From NCBI RefSeq assembly GCF_004000885.1, contig NZ_BIMC01000009.1:149691-213690 (forward strand): a DNA stretch of 64,000 nt, written 5' to 3'. The position numbers were made by a program, and so were the translations under genes. The notes under the pieces are model-generated. The model was not told the DNA's origin. It ran no database searches and was given only the letters and a program-made list of their open reading frames with translations. Below, piece by piece: positions 51,687-59,870 of the stretch. The first letter of the stretch is position 1; each line of letters opens with the position of its first letter. Origin of the DNA: Paenibacillus glucanolyticus NBRC 15330. Its GTDB lineage: Bacteria; Bacillota; Bacilli; Paenibacillales; Paenibacillaceae.

Positions 51687-53519
51687 TTACTCCACCGTCA
51701 CGCTCTTCGCCAGGTTACGCGGCTTATCTACGTCGTTGCCACGGGCAAGAGATGCATAGTAAGCAAGGAGCTGCAGTGGAACTACAGACACGGCAGCCGT
51801 CAAGATCGGCAAGGTCTTCGGAATGGCAAAGGCTTGATCCACGGATTTCAGCAGGCCAGCCACATGCTCTTCATACGTAATTGCCATTACTTCAGCACCA
51901 CGTGCTTTCACTTCCTTGATGTTACTTACGGTTTTCTCCAACACCGCTTCCTGGGTTGCCAGGGCAATGACTGGTATTCCCTCTTCAATAAGGGCAAGCG
52001 TACCATGCTTCAGCTCGCCGGCAGCATATGCCTCGGAATGAATGTAAGAGATCTCCTTGAGTTTCAGGGAGCCTTCCTGTGCCACGGCGTAGTCCTGACC
52101 ACGGCCGATGAAGAACAGGTTCTCATGCTCCGCAATTTGCTCGGCATATCCCTTAATGGATTCCGCGTTGGTCAGCATGGATTCCACCTGTTCAGGCAGT
52201 GCTTCCATCGCTGCAATGACTTCAGCAACAGCGTCCTCAGTCATTGTACCGCGTACTTGAGCCAGGTACAGACCAAACAGATAGAAGGCAATCAACTGTG
52301 AGGTATAAGCTTTAGTGGATGCTACAGCAATCTCTGGACCAGCCAGCGTGCCGAGTACATCATTCGCTTCACGGGCAATCGAGCTGCCTACTACGTTCGT
52401 GATGGCCAGGACATGAGCACCGTGGCTCTGGGCTTCACGAAGCGCAGCCAATGTGTCAGCCGTCTCACCGGATTGGCTCACCACGATGACAAGGGTCTCT
52501 GGTGTAACGATTGGCGAACGGTAACGATACTCGGAAGCCACATCATTTTCTACCGGAATGCGTACCATTTCTTCAATCACGCTGCGTCCAACAAGACCGG
52601 CATGATAAGCCGTACCGCAGGCAACGATCTGCACATTGCGAATGTTCTTAATCTGTTCCTGGGTCAGCTTCAGTTCAGGCAGAACCACTTTGCGTCCGCT
52701 CTCATCCACGCGGCCCAGCATCGTATCACGGTATGCTTTTGGCTGCTCATGGATTTCCTTCAGCATGAAGTGATCGAATCCGCCTTTTTCCGCTGTAACA
52801 GCATCCCAATCGACACGAATCATTTCCCGAGAAATAAAGTTCCCCTCAATGGTCATTAATTCGACAGCATCTGCTGTCAAGAGAGCCATCTCTCCATCGT
52901 TAAGAATATATACGTTCCGTGTATATTTCAAAATCGCCGGAATATCAGAACCGATGAAATTCTCTCCTTCGCCAAGACCGATAATAAGCGGGCTTGCTTG
53001 ACGCACAGCCACCAGACGATCCGGCTCATACTCGGTTAAGACTCCAAGGGCAAATGCACCTCTCATGTAAGAGATCGCCTTCTGCACGGCCTTAACGATA
53101 TCACCGTCATACTCACGGGCAATGAGGTGGGAAATAACTTCTGTATCGGTCTCCGAAACAAAGTGATGTCCTTGACTGATCAGCTCTTCCTTCAGCTCCA
53201 AATAGTTCTCAACGATACCGTTATGAACAACGGAGAACTTCTGGCTTTCGTCTGTATGCGGATGAGAGTTCACGTCCGATGGACGGCCATGCGTAGCCCA
53301 GCGGGTATGACCGATACCTGCGGTTCCTACGAGGGGAGCAGACTCCAGTCTCTCCTCCAAGTTGGCAAGACGTCCTTGTGCCTTCGCAACGCGCAGACCT
53401 TCATTCGTGAAGACCGCGATCCCAGCAGAATCGTATCCACGATACTCAAGCTTTCTCAATCCTTCGATCAACACCGTTTGCGTTTTCTGATTTCCAATAT
53501 ATCCGACAATACCACACAT
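51687..53519 (-). CDS. glmS: Glutamine-fructose-6-phosphate aminotransferase GlmS
   Basis: The 610-residue enzyme makes glucosamine-6-phosphate from fructose-6-phosphate and glutamine, the entry to cell-wall amino sugars. After MCGIVGYIGN (Cys2 nucleophile) come the glutaminase domain (GHTRWATHGRPSDVNSHPH), two SIS sugar-isomerase domains (ACGTAYHAG; SQSGETADTLAALREA) and the canonical end KPRNLAKSVTVE. Full length. Expression is controlled by the glmS ribozyme in its leader, about 250 bases upstream. Confidence 0.98.
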   Translation of the reverse strand: MCGIVGYIGNQKTQTVLIEGLRKLEYRGYDSAGIAVFTNEGLRVAKAQGRLANLEERLESAPLVGTAGIGHTRWATHGRPSDVNSHPHTDESQKFSVVHNGIVENYLELKEELISQGHHFVSETDTEVISHLIAREYDGDIVKAVQKAISYMRGAFALGVLTEYEPDRLVAVRQASPLIIGLGEGENFIGSDIPAILKYTRNVYILNDGEMALLTADAVELMTIEGNFISREMIRVDWDAVTAEKGGFDHFMLKEIHEQPKAYRDTMLGRVDESGRKVVLPELKLTQEQIKNIRNVQIVACGTAYHAGLVGRSVIEEMVRIPVENDVASEYRYRSPIVTPETLVIVVSQSGETADTLAALREAQSHGAHVLAITNVVGSSIAREANDVLGTLAGPEIAVASTKAYTSQLIAFYLFGLYLAQVRGTMTEDAVAEVIAAMEALPEQVESMLTNAESIKGYAEQIAEHENLFFIGRGQDYAVAQEGSLKLKEISYIHSEAYAAGELKHGTLALIEEGIPVIALATQEAVLEKTVSNIKEVKARGAEVMAITYEEHVAGLLKSVDQAFAIPKTLPILTAAVSVVPLQLLAYYASLARGNDVDKPRNLAKSVTVE

Positions 53520-53771
53520 AGTATGATTCCTCCGTTCGATTTCCCTATAATAGTTAGGCGGAAATAGAACACGGCAGCATCTGTGCGGTATGAGGAAAGA
53601 AGAATGATCTATTCAATTATCAACGTTCAAGAAACCCAGCAATACGTAGGCTGATTTTAGTTGAACAGACATGAATGCACTCTTCTTCCACCGCGCTGTC
53701 GCATTCTAGATCGCACATTCATGTTTTGGTATATAAGTTATTGTGCAGCACCTGCAAATACGTTGTCAGAA

Positions 53772-53932
53772 CGGTCGCCCATTCCTTTTCCGTGATCCGC
53801 TTACGGTTGGTGCATCACCGAGAGGTCCCCGCCGAATAATCCGAACACCTCTACCTCGTCAACTTGCGTTCTGCCGTTTGGTCATTCCATCAAGCAATAA
53901 CCAATCCCCGCGCAGGTACAAGCTCTGGCGCT
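53772..53932 (-). ncRNA. glmS ribozyme (glucosamine-6-phosphate-sensing)
   Basis: On the minus strand the leader reads AGCGCCAGAGCTTGTACC, TGCGCGGGG, then AAGTTGACGAGGTAGAGG, TTCGGCGGGGACCTCTCGG, GCACCAACCG, a short stem and GGGCGACCG. These blocks match the glmS ribozyme core. The self-cleavage site is expected just before the G at 53931. Binding of glucosamine-6-phosphate triggers cleavage and decay of glmS mRNA. The variable P1 loop is longer than in B. subtilis. 3' boundary approximate. Confidence 0.93.
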
Positions 53933-53989
53933 TATGAAGCTTATAGTAACCTCACGGTCCTCACTTTCTATTCTTGAATAACATCCTTT

Positions 53990-54018
53990 ATTATATTCAC
54001 ACATCATCACTTTGGCAA
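53990..54018 (-). promoter_or_regulatory. glmS promoter
   Basis: On the minus strand TTGCCA (54018-54013), a 17-base spacer and TATAAT (53995-53990) form a strong sigma-A promoter about 55 bases upstream of the ribozyme cleavage site. Confidence 0.78.
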
Positions 54019-54175
54019 CTCGGCGGTTTCCTTGCCCGACTGGACTCTACACGCTATAACCCACACTAATGACATCGAATGACCTATGTTCACAGGCGAT
54101 GACTTACACAGCTATGTTCGCAGACAGGACAGGGTGTGTTGCGCTTTCATACACTCGGCATATTGGAAAAGCTGT

Positions 54176-54210
54176 GGGCCAGTGAACCGAACAACATAGT
54201 TCACTGGCCC
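54176..54210 (-). terminator. Terminator of the cdaA-cdaR-glmM operon
   Basis: GGGCCAGTGAAC and GTTCACTGGCCC form a perfect 12-bp stem with an 11-base loop, followed on minus by ACAGCTTTTCC. It lies 45 bases past glmM. The T-run is modest. Confidence 0.72.
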
Positions 54211-54254
54211 TGACAGAAATTAGTCTGCTTTCCTTGAAAAATACACCCTTAGAC

Positions 54255-55595
54255 TTACACCAATTCCCGCTTCACTACATCCGCAATCTGCGTAACATAA
54301 CGATCGAGCTCTTCTTTGTCCGGGCCTTCCGCCATGACTCGAATAAGGGATTCCGTACCCGATGGGCGAACCAAGACACGGCCGTTATCGCCCAGAATAC
54401 CCTCAACCTCGGCAATTGCGGACTCGATTACTGTATTTCCTTGATATTTGCTCTTATCACCCACACGAACATTAACCAGCACTTGCGGGTACTTGCGCAT
54501 GCTGCTCTTCAGCTCATGCAGAGGCTTCCCGGAGGCTACCAACGTATCCACCAGTTGAATCCCCGTCAAAATGCCATCACCGGTTGTGTTGTGATCCAGG
54601 AAAATGACATGTCCGGATTGCTCTCCGCCCAGGTTATACCCGCCGCGGCGCATTTCTTCCATGACATAACGGTCGCCGACTGCGGTTTTTGCTGTTTTCA
54701 GCTTCAAGCTCTCACATGCTTTATAAAAGCCGATGTTACTCATGACGGTCGAAACGATCGTGCCTTCCTTCAGCTTGCCCGCACGGTTCATAGCGTCACC
54801 GCAAATGCATAGGATGAAGTCGCCATCCACTTCCTCGCCTTTACCGTCAATCGCAATCAGACGATCCGCATCACCGTCAAAAGCAAGACCGAGATCAGCC
54901 CCATGAGCAAGCACAGCCTCAACGAGTTTCTCTGGGTGTGTAGATCCACAGTGATCATTAATATTCAGGCCATTCGGCTCAGCGCCAATGGTGATTACGT
55001 CAGCACCCAACTCACGGAAAAGTTTCGGAGCCAGCTCATAAGCAGCACCATTTGCACAGTCGAGCACGATTTTCAAGCCGTCAAACCGGTTGTTAACCGT
55101 GGTTTTCAGATAATCCAGGTATTTATATTTCGATTCATCATCAACGAGAAGCTCACCTAAATCAGCTCCGATCGGACGCGGCAGATTATCCGTTTCGGCA
55201 TCCATCAGCTCTTCAATCTTGAGTTCTGTTTCATCCGACAGCTTGAAGCCGTCTCCGCCGAAGAACTTGATGCCGTTGTCCTGCACCGGATTGTGCGATG
55301 CCGAGATCATGACACCTGCATCAGCTTTCAACAGTCTTGTAATATAAGCCACCGCGGGAGTGCTTACAACACCCAAACGAATGACGTGTGCACCGATGGA
55401 CAGCAGGCCTGCAACCAAAGCCGACTCCAGCATAGCCCCGGATACCCGGGTATCCATACCGATGATTACGGTTGGCTTCTCTTTATCACCTGTCAACACA
55501 TAGCCGCCGCAGCGACCGATGCTATAAGCCATTTCCGCTGTCAGTTCTTGATTCGCAACTCCTCTTACTCCATCTGTACCAAAATATTTCCCCAT
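54255..55595 (-). CDS. glmM: Phosphoglucosamine mutase GlmM
   Basis: GlmM interconverts glucosamine-6-phosphate and glucosamine-1-phosphate. The 446-residue protein has the family start [14 protein letters not shown], the phosphoserine S100 in [15 protein letters not shown], the metal loop [12 protein letters not shown], and the sugar/phosphate loop [19 protein letters not shown] precedes the ATG. It is the third gene of the conserved cdaA-cdaR-glmM cluster; GlmM is known in other Firmicutes to bind and inhibit CdaA. Confidence 0.98.
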   Translation of the reverse strand: MGKYFGTDGVRGVANQELTAEMAYSIGRCGGYVLTGDKEKPTVIIGMDTRVSGAMLESALVAGLLSIGAHVIRLGVVSTPAVAYITRLLKADAGVMISASHNPVQDNGIKFFGGDGFKLSDETELKIEELMDAETDNLPRPIGADLGELLVDDESKYKYLDYLKTTVNNRFDGLKIVLDCANGAAYELAPKLFRELGADVITIGAEPNGLNINDHCGSTHPEKLVEAVLAHGADLGLAFDGDADRLIAIDGKGEEVDGDFILCICGDAMNRAGKLKEGTIVSTVMSNIGFYKACESLKLKTAKTAVGDRYVMEEMRRGGYNLGGEQSGHVIFLDHNTTGDGILTGIQLVDTLVASGKPLHELKSSMRKYPQVLVNVRVGDKSKYQGNTVIESAIAEVEGILGDNGRVLVRPSGTESLIRVMAEGPDKEELDRYVTQIADVVKRELV

Positions 55596-55627
55596 GTTTT
55601 ATATACTCCTTTATCTACTCTTCGATA

Positions 55628-57088
55628 TTATCCATCTTGTGATGATTCTGACCCCGTTGTTCCATCGTTCGATCCGTCTCCCGGCGGATGGGATGGACTT
55701 TCTCCTGATCCGGAGTTATCCGTGCCCTCGTTCGTGGGAGGCGCAGGCGGATTCTCCACTTGATCATTACCTGATCCCGTTCCCGGTGAATCAGGCTTGT
55801 CTTTGTCGGTTCCCTCGTTGTTAGAGCTGCTTGGATCCGTTGTAACTGGCTTGGAATTGTCCTTCAGCTCCACTTTAATGACAAGTCGATTCCGGTCCGC
55901 TCGGTTGATGAAACTTGGCAATGTGATCTGCAGCGGAATTTCGTGCACCCCCGCCTTCAAGCCGGCCGCATTCGCTTCAACCCCGATGTCTGATGGCTCC
56001 AGACTATTCAGCAAATCCGGCGCACCGGTAAGCGTCAAGGATATCGTCTGCGTTTTCGGATCGGTTATTACAGCATCCAGGCCTGAGGAGACCCCTTTTA
56101 ACGTAATGGGAATGCCATTAACAACCCGTTCACCATGCGATACGGCCGTAACATCCACTGTTATAGAGCTCGGCTCGATTTTCTCAAAACCTTCGGGCGG
56201 CGTCAAGTCGGCCGTAAGCACTGTTGTTCCGGAGTTCCTAACTTCTCCCAAGTTGATCGCGGCTTCGATATAGGTCCCAGCTCCTGCGAGTGCCTCCTTG
56301 CTGCCGAACAGCTTCACTTCTTTTACCTTTTGGTCTACCTTGGATAAAACGAATCCTTCCGGCAGTCTTCCCGTATACTCAAGCTCCAGAGGAAGAGTCA
56401 CGAACGCAGGTTCAATCGGTACTTCAGCCGCTACCGCAGCAGGTTCAATGACCGCATCCTCCATCTCGACGCCTTGCTTATCATATGCTGTAAGCTTGAC
56501 TCGCTTCTCCGTAATTTTCTCCTTGGCTCCATCCAGATCCACGTTACCTTTGACCTGTCCCAAATTCGCCATCGACGATTCTGGCAGGGTTACGGTGACC
56601 TGTCGTGGGTCAATCAGCACGGGTGTTCCGGCCCGGTAATCTTTTGCCGGTTCCCCCTTCGTGCCAATACTTACCGTAACGGATTCCGATACTCTCGTCT
56701 CTACCGTTACGGTTACAGCGGAAGGTTCCATCGATACCAGCTCAACTCCGCTTGGAATCGAGTAAGTTAGCGGAAGTGTGTGTGTACCCGGTTCTCTGAC
56801 AGTACTCAGATCAAGTTTCACTTTATATTCATCCGTCAAGAGCGCAATGTTGGACTTCTTCCCTCGAACTTCGAGATTCACGCGATCTTTATCAATGCCG
56901 GTTAATGCATATTCACTATCATCAAATCCATAAGTCTGGATCTTAACGCCTTCAATGATCTTGGTATCATAAAATGTAGTTGGCGGGGCAGGCGCCCCAC
57001 TGTCCATATGAACCATTGCCCATAACAGGATACTGACCGCCAAAGCAATCAATTTGCTTGCCGTGTTGTTCTTGATCCATTTATCCAT
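55628..57088 (-). CDS. cdaR: CdaA regulatory protein CdaR (YbbR repeats)
   Basis: A membrane-anchored protein of about 486 residues: a short cytoplasmic start, one membrane segment (ASKLIALAVSILLWAMV), about four extracellular YbbR repeats, and a low-complexity tail rich in Pro, Ser, Gly and Asp that is longer than in B. subtilis. It modulates the diadenylate cyclase CdaA. The ATG at 57088 overlaps the cdaA stop (ATGGATAA) with GGGGG upstream. Confidence 0.95.
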   Translation of the reverse strand: MDKWIKNNTASKLIALAVSILLWAMVHMDSGAPAPPTTFYDTKIIEGVKIQTYGFDDSEYALTGIDKDRVNLEVRGKKSNIALLTDEYKVKLDLSTVREPGTHTLPLTYSIPSGVELVSMEPSAVTVTVETRVSESVTVSIGTKGEPAKDYRAGTPVLIDPRQVTVTLPESSMANLGQVKGNVDLDGAKEKITEKRVKLTAYDKQGVEMEDAVIEPAAVAAEVPIEPAFVTLPLELEYTGRLPEGFVLSKVDQKVKEVKLFGSKEALAGAGTYIEAAINLGEVRNSGTTVLTADLTPPEGFEKIEPSSITVDVTAVSHGERVVNGIPITLKGVSSGLDAVITDPKTQTISLTLTGAPDLLNSLEPSDIGVEANAAGLKAGVHEIPLQITLPSFINRADRNRLVIKVELKDNSKPVTTDPSSSNNEGTDKDKPDSPGTGSGNDQVENPPAPPTNEGTDNSGSGESPSHPPGDGSNDGTTGSESSQDG

Positions 57089-57911
57089 TATGGCCATCCC
57101 CCTTCCGTTTCCAGAAGAACGAGCGTTTCTCCTTTATGGATGCGGCAGGACGAAGCTCCTCATACAGCTTGGAGATCAGAGACTCTTCCTTGATATCCCG
57201 AACCACTTGTCCATTCAAAGCCAGCGATACTTGTCCAGTCTCCTCGGATACAACAACAGAAATCGCATCCCCCACCTCACTGATACCGATGGCTGCACGA
57301 TGCCTCGTTCCCAGTTCCTTACTGATAAAAGGATTCTCTGATAGTGGCAAATAACAGCCTGCCGCTGCAATTTGACCATTCTGAATGATGACCGCCCCAT
57401 CATGGAGAGGTGTATTCGGTATAAAAATGTTAATGAACAACTCCGAGCTGATCACAGACCGCATCGGAATTCCCGATTCTACAAATTCATTCAGACCTGT
57501 GGTCCGCTCAAACACGATCAGAGCCCCTATTTTGCGCCTCGACAAATAATTAACCGCCTTAATGGTTTCGCTGATTAACTTATTCGTCTCCTCATCAACA
57601 TCCCCGCCCCGTCCGAACAGCTTACCTCGCCCAAGCTGCTCCAGACCACGTCTAAGCTCCGGTTGGAAGATGATAAAGATGGCAAGCACCCCAAATGTAA
57701 AGATCTGATTCATCAGCCATTTGAGTGTGTACAAATCAAACCAGGTGCTAAGCGCCCAGATGACAACCAGCACAAGAATCCCTTTAAGCAGCTGGACCGC
57801 CCTTGTACCTCGGACGAGCAGAATCAATTGATATATTATATAAGTAACGATAAGGATATCGATGATATCTTTAATGGTTTCACCCCAGGTCATATCTGTG
57901 AAATACTCCAT
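57081..57911 (-). CDS. cdaA: Diadenylate cyclase CdaA
   Basis: CdaA condenses two ATP to c-di-AMP at the membrane. From the ATG at 57911 (GGGGG 7 bases upstream) the product has 276 residues: three N-terminal membrane segments (about 15-90) and a DAC domain with DGA at 171-173 and RHR at 203-205. The longer open frame to 58001 lacks a ribosome site. It is the first gene of the cdaA-cdaR-glmM operon and the likely source of the ligand for the riboswitch in front of ehu-ect. Confidence 0.97.
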   Translation of the reverse strand: MEYFTDMTWGETIKDIIDILIVTYIIYQLILLVRGTRAVQLLKGILVLVVIWALSTWFDLYTLKWLMNQIFTFGVLAIFIIFQPELRRGLEQLGRGKLFGRGGDVDEETNKLISETIKAVNYLSRRKIGALIVFERTTGLNEFVESGIPMRSVISSELFINIFIPNTPLHDGAVIIQNGQIAAAGCYLPLSENPFISKELGTRHRAAIGISEVGDAISVVVSEETGQVSLALNGQVVRDIKEESLISKLYEELRPAASIKEKRSFFWKRKGDGHNG

Positions 57912-58167
57912 ACAGCAACCCCCGTCATTTCCTTTAAGTGCGGGCCCAATCCATCCGGTTCCTCGAAGATGATCGCAGGATTCGATACCGAACCTGCCCA
58001 CATGATCCTTCGTGAATGCCCCAGGACTTTTTGAACTTCCTCTTGAGTAACGCTTGAGACTATATATGTAGTATGTGCTCTACACTCTCTAGGTTATAAC
58101 GTTAATCTTTCCGATGCAAGCGGACGTCCCTCGCTTTTCGTATTTAGAAGCCTAAAATCAACAAAAG

Positions 58168-58199
58168 AAGCGCCTTCTTTTCACTGAAAAGAGGCGCTT
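58168..58199 (-). terminator. Terminator of rsiW
   Basis: On minus AAGCGCCT-x-TTTTC pairs with GAAAA-xx-AGGCGCTT and is followed by CTTTTGTTGATTTT, 26 bases past the rsiW stop. Confidence 0.85.
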
Positions 58200-58224
58200 T
58201 CATTCAGCAAGCTGCGGCTTTCAC

Positions 58225-58839
58225 CTAGCGGTAAGCGACATCTGTAAACAGAGTGGAAATTTTATACCATATCCAATCCATTGCCCTATCTATATCTTTC
58301 ACTTGGCCTGCTATATGTGCGGTGGAAGCCTGAAATAATTCTCCGTCAATGACCGTCAAATTGCCATTAACCTGGCCATAAACCTTAGCTTTGCCATTCT
58401 CAACTGTAATATCTCCCGTGATGATCTGATCTGGAGGAATAATGACGGTATCTCCTTCAATCACCAGTTTTTCGAATTCATCACTCTTCACAACCAGCTG
58501 ATTATCCTGACTCCAAAAACTGATTGTACTAAAGAGCATGACAACCAAAAACATTGCTACAGCCGTGAGCGCAGGATGATTCCTAACCCATTTGACCCAG
58601 ACTTTTTGTGTCTTGGGCTGCGGCAGCATGCCCATTATACGATCCGTTAAATCATCTGATGGCTTGGTCGCATGATGAGTTAAGGAAAAAAGAAGCATAT
58701 CGGTATGCTCCAGCTTCTCGAAGTAATTCCGACAGTCAGCACAATCCAGCAAATGCTTCTGCAATTCTAGCTGCTGCGGGTTGGACAAGTCATTATCCAG
58801 ATAATCATGCATCAAAGAGACGGCTAATTTGCAATCCAT
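58225..58839 (-). CDS. rsiW: Anti-sigma-W factor RsiW-like
   Basis: From the ATG at 58839 it has 204 residues: an N-terminal zinc-finger anti-sigma domain (HDYLDNDLSNPQQLELQKHL with LDCADC), one membrane segment near 93-112 (ALTAVAMFLVVMLFSTISFW), and an extracellular part of about 90 residues with repeated beta turns (ITGDITVENGKAKVYGQVNG) resembling bactofilin-type polymer-forming repeats. It should hold SigW inactive until proteolysed. The ATG at 58917 is rejected because it lies within the promoter at 58917-58942. AAAGGA lies 11-12 bases before 58839. Confidence 0.9.
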   Translation of the reverse strand: MDCKLAVSLMHDYLDNDLSNPQQLELQKHLLDCADCRNYFEKLEHTDMLLFSLTHHATKPSDDLTDRIMGMLPQPKTQKVWVKWVRNHPALTAVAMFLVVMLFSTISFWSQDNQLVVKSDEFEKLVIEGDTVIIPPDQIITGDITVENGKAKVYGQVNGNLTVIDGELFQASTAHIAGQVKDIDRAMDWIWYKISTLFTDVAYR

Positions 58840-58916
58840 TTGTGAGCCAATCCTTTCATTCAATCTCTTTGCTGGGTCTATACCTCCTGAGAGGCATAAG
58901 ACTTGCTTCTTGTTCA

Positions 58917-58942
58917 TACGTGCCGGAATCGGGGATGTTTCA
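58917..58942 (-). promoter_or_regulatory. Sigma-W-type promoter in front of rsiW
   Basis: On the minus strand TGAAAC (58942-58937), 16 bases, and CGTA (58920-58917) match the SigW consensus exactly in both boxes and spacing. It lies between sigW and rsiW and would give extra rsiW mRNA when SigW is active. Confidence 0.75.
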
Positions 58943-59001
58943 ATTTTTTTTAAGAAAATCGGAAAGAAAGATGAAATGACATGACTTTCTGATTCCTCAA
59001 G

Positions 59002-59057
59002 AAAAAGCGCCCATAAACGCTGTCTGTCTTCCTCTAAGAACGGCGATAGGCGTTTTT
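59002..59057 (-). terminator. Hairpin terminator or attenuator between sigW and rsiW
   Basis: Starting 2 bases after the sigW stop, AAAAA-CGCCTAT pairs with ATGGGCG-C-TTTTT over a loop of about 30 bases and ends in TTTTTCTT. It should stop or reduce read-through from sigW into rsiW. Confidence 0.62.
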
Positions 59058-59059
59058 CC

Positions 59060-59629
59060 TCAAAGCTTGTACTCTAATTTTTTCCGCAAAAATTCACGTC
59101 CGCGATGTACTCTCGTCTTGATCGTTGTTACAGGCAAGTCCATAATCTCGCTGACCTCCTGCAGTGATAAATCCTGGATGTACCGAAGGATCATGATCGT
59201 CTTGTACTTCGCAGGGAGTCCATCAATAGCCTGATGAATGATGCGCTGTGTTTCGGATAGCAACATCTCGCTCTCAGGTGTACGATTATCACTCGGAATC
59301 AGGGAGTAGCCGTCCATGCCTTCACTTTCATTCAGATCTGCGTCCAGCGAGAAAGAAGGCTTGCGTTTACGCAGCCGATCAATGCTAAGATTTGTGCCAA
59401 TACGATATATCCAAGTTGAGAATTTTTGGTTCTCGTCATATCGATCAAGGTTCTTATACACACGCAGAAAAGTCTCTTGTACGACATCCTCGGCCTCATG
59501 GCGGTTGCTCAGCATCCGGTAAGCCAGATGAAAAATCTTATCCTTATAAAGCTCTACGATTTCGGCAAAAGCTCTCTGATCCCCTTTTCGGGCCAGCTTC
59601 GCCAGTCTTACATCCAAATTGTCCACCAT
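59060..59629 (-). CDS. sigW: ECF RNA polymerase sigma factor SigW
   Basis: The 189-residue sigma factor has region 2 (FAEIVELYKDKIFHLAYRML, EAEDVVQETFLRVYKN, FSTWIYRIGTNLSIDRLRKR) and region 4 (LPAKYKTIMILRYIQDLSLQ, EVSEIMDLPVTTIKTRVHRG). Length and sequence fit SigW, the envelope-stress sigma factor. ATG at 59629 has GGGGGAATT directly upstream, and the longer frame to 59674 is not used. No clear autoregulatory promoter was found upstream of sigW itself; instead one lies downstream in front of rsiW. Confidence 0.94.
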   Translation of the reverse strand: MVDNLDVRLAKLARKGDQRAFAEIVELYKDKIFHLAYRMLSNRHEAEDVVQETFLRVYKNLDRYDENQKFSTWIYRIGTNLSIDRLRKRKPSFSLDADLNESEGMDGYSLIPSDNRTPESEMLLSETQRIIHQAIDGLPAKYKTIMILRYIQDLSLQEVSEIMDLPVTTIKTRVHRGREFLRKKLEYKL

Positions 59630-59804
59630 AATTCCCCCAGAATGGTCTGATGGGTAACGTCTAAAAAGCATCATTCAAATGGTAATTCAACTGTTTCTAA
59701 AAATCAACAATAATTCAAAAACAATCCCATTTCCATATCAAAGATACGCTTCCTGCAGCCTGTAAATTCATGATCAGCAGGCAAGCAACCTCATAGATGA
59801 AAAA

Positions 59805-59828
59805 ACGAGGCCCACAGGGGAACCTCGC
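59805..59828 (-). terminator. Terminator of ppc
   Basis: CGAGG pairs with CCTCG over a short loop and on minus continues into TTTTTTC. It lies 43 bases past the ppc stop. Confidence 0.75.
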
Positions 59829-59870
59829 TTTATATTAACCCTTGCCTACCCTTTTGACCAGTTACAAAAA

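Noticed and set aside
53669..53724. Inverted repeat ACATGAATG/CATTCATGT between the ribozyme and glmS
   Set aside because: The 9-bp arms are 38 bases apart, with no T-run and no clear role.
53743..53937. 64-codon plus frame upstream of glmS
   Set aside because: It lies entirely within the reverse complement of the glmS ribozyme.
58840..58917. Longer RsiW start at 58917
   Set aside because: That ATG overlaps the CGTA box of the sigma-W promoter, so it would be upstream of the transcript start, and the zinc-finger domain begins at 58839.
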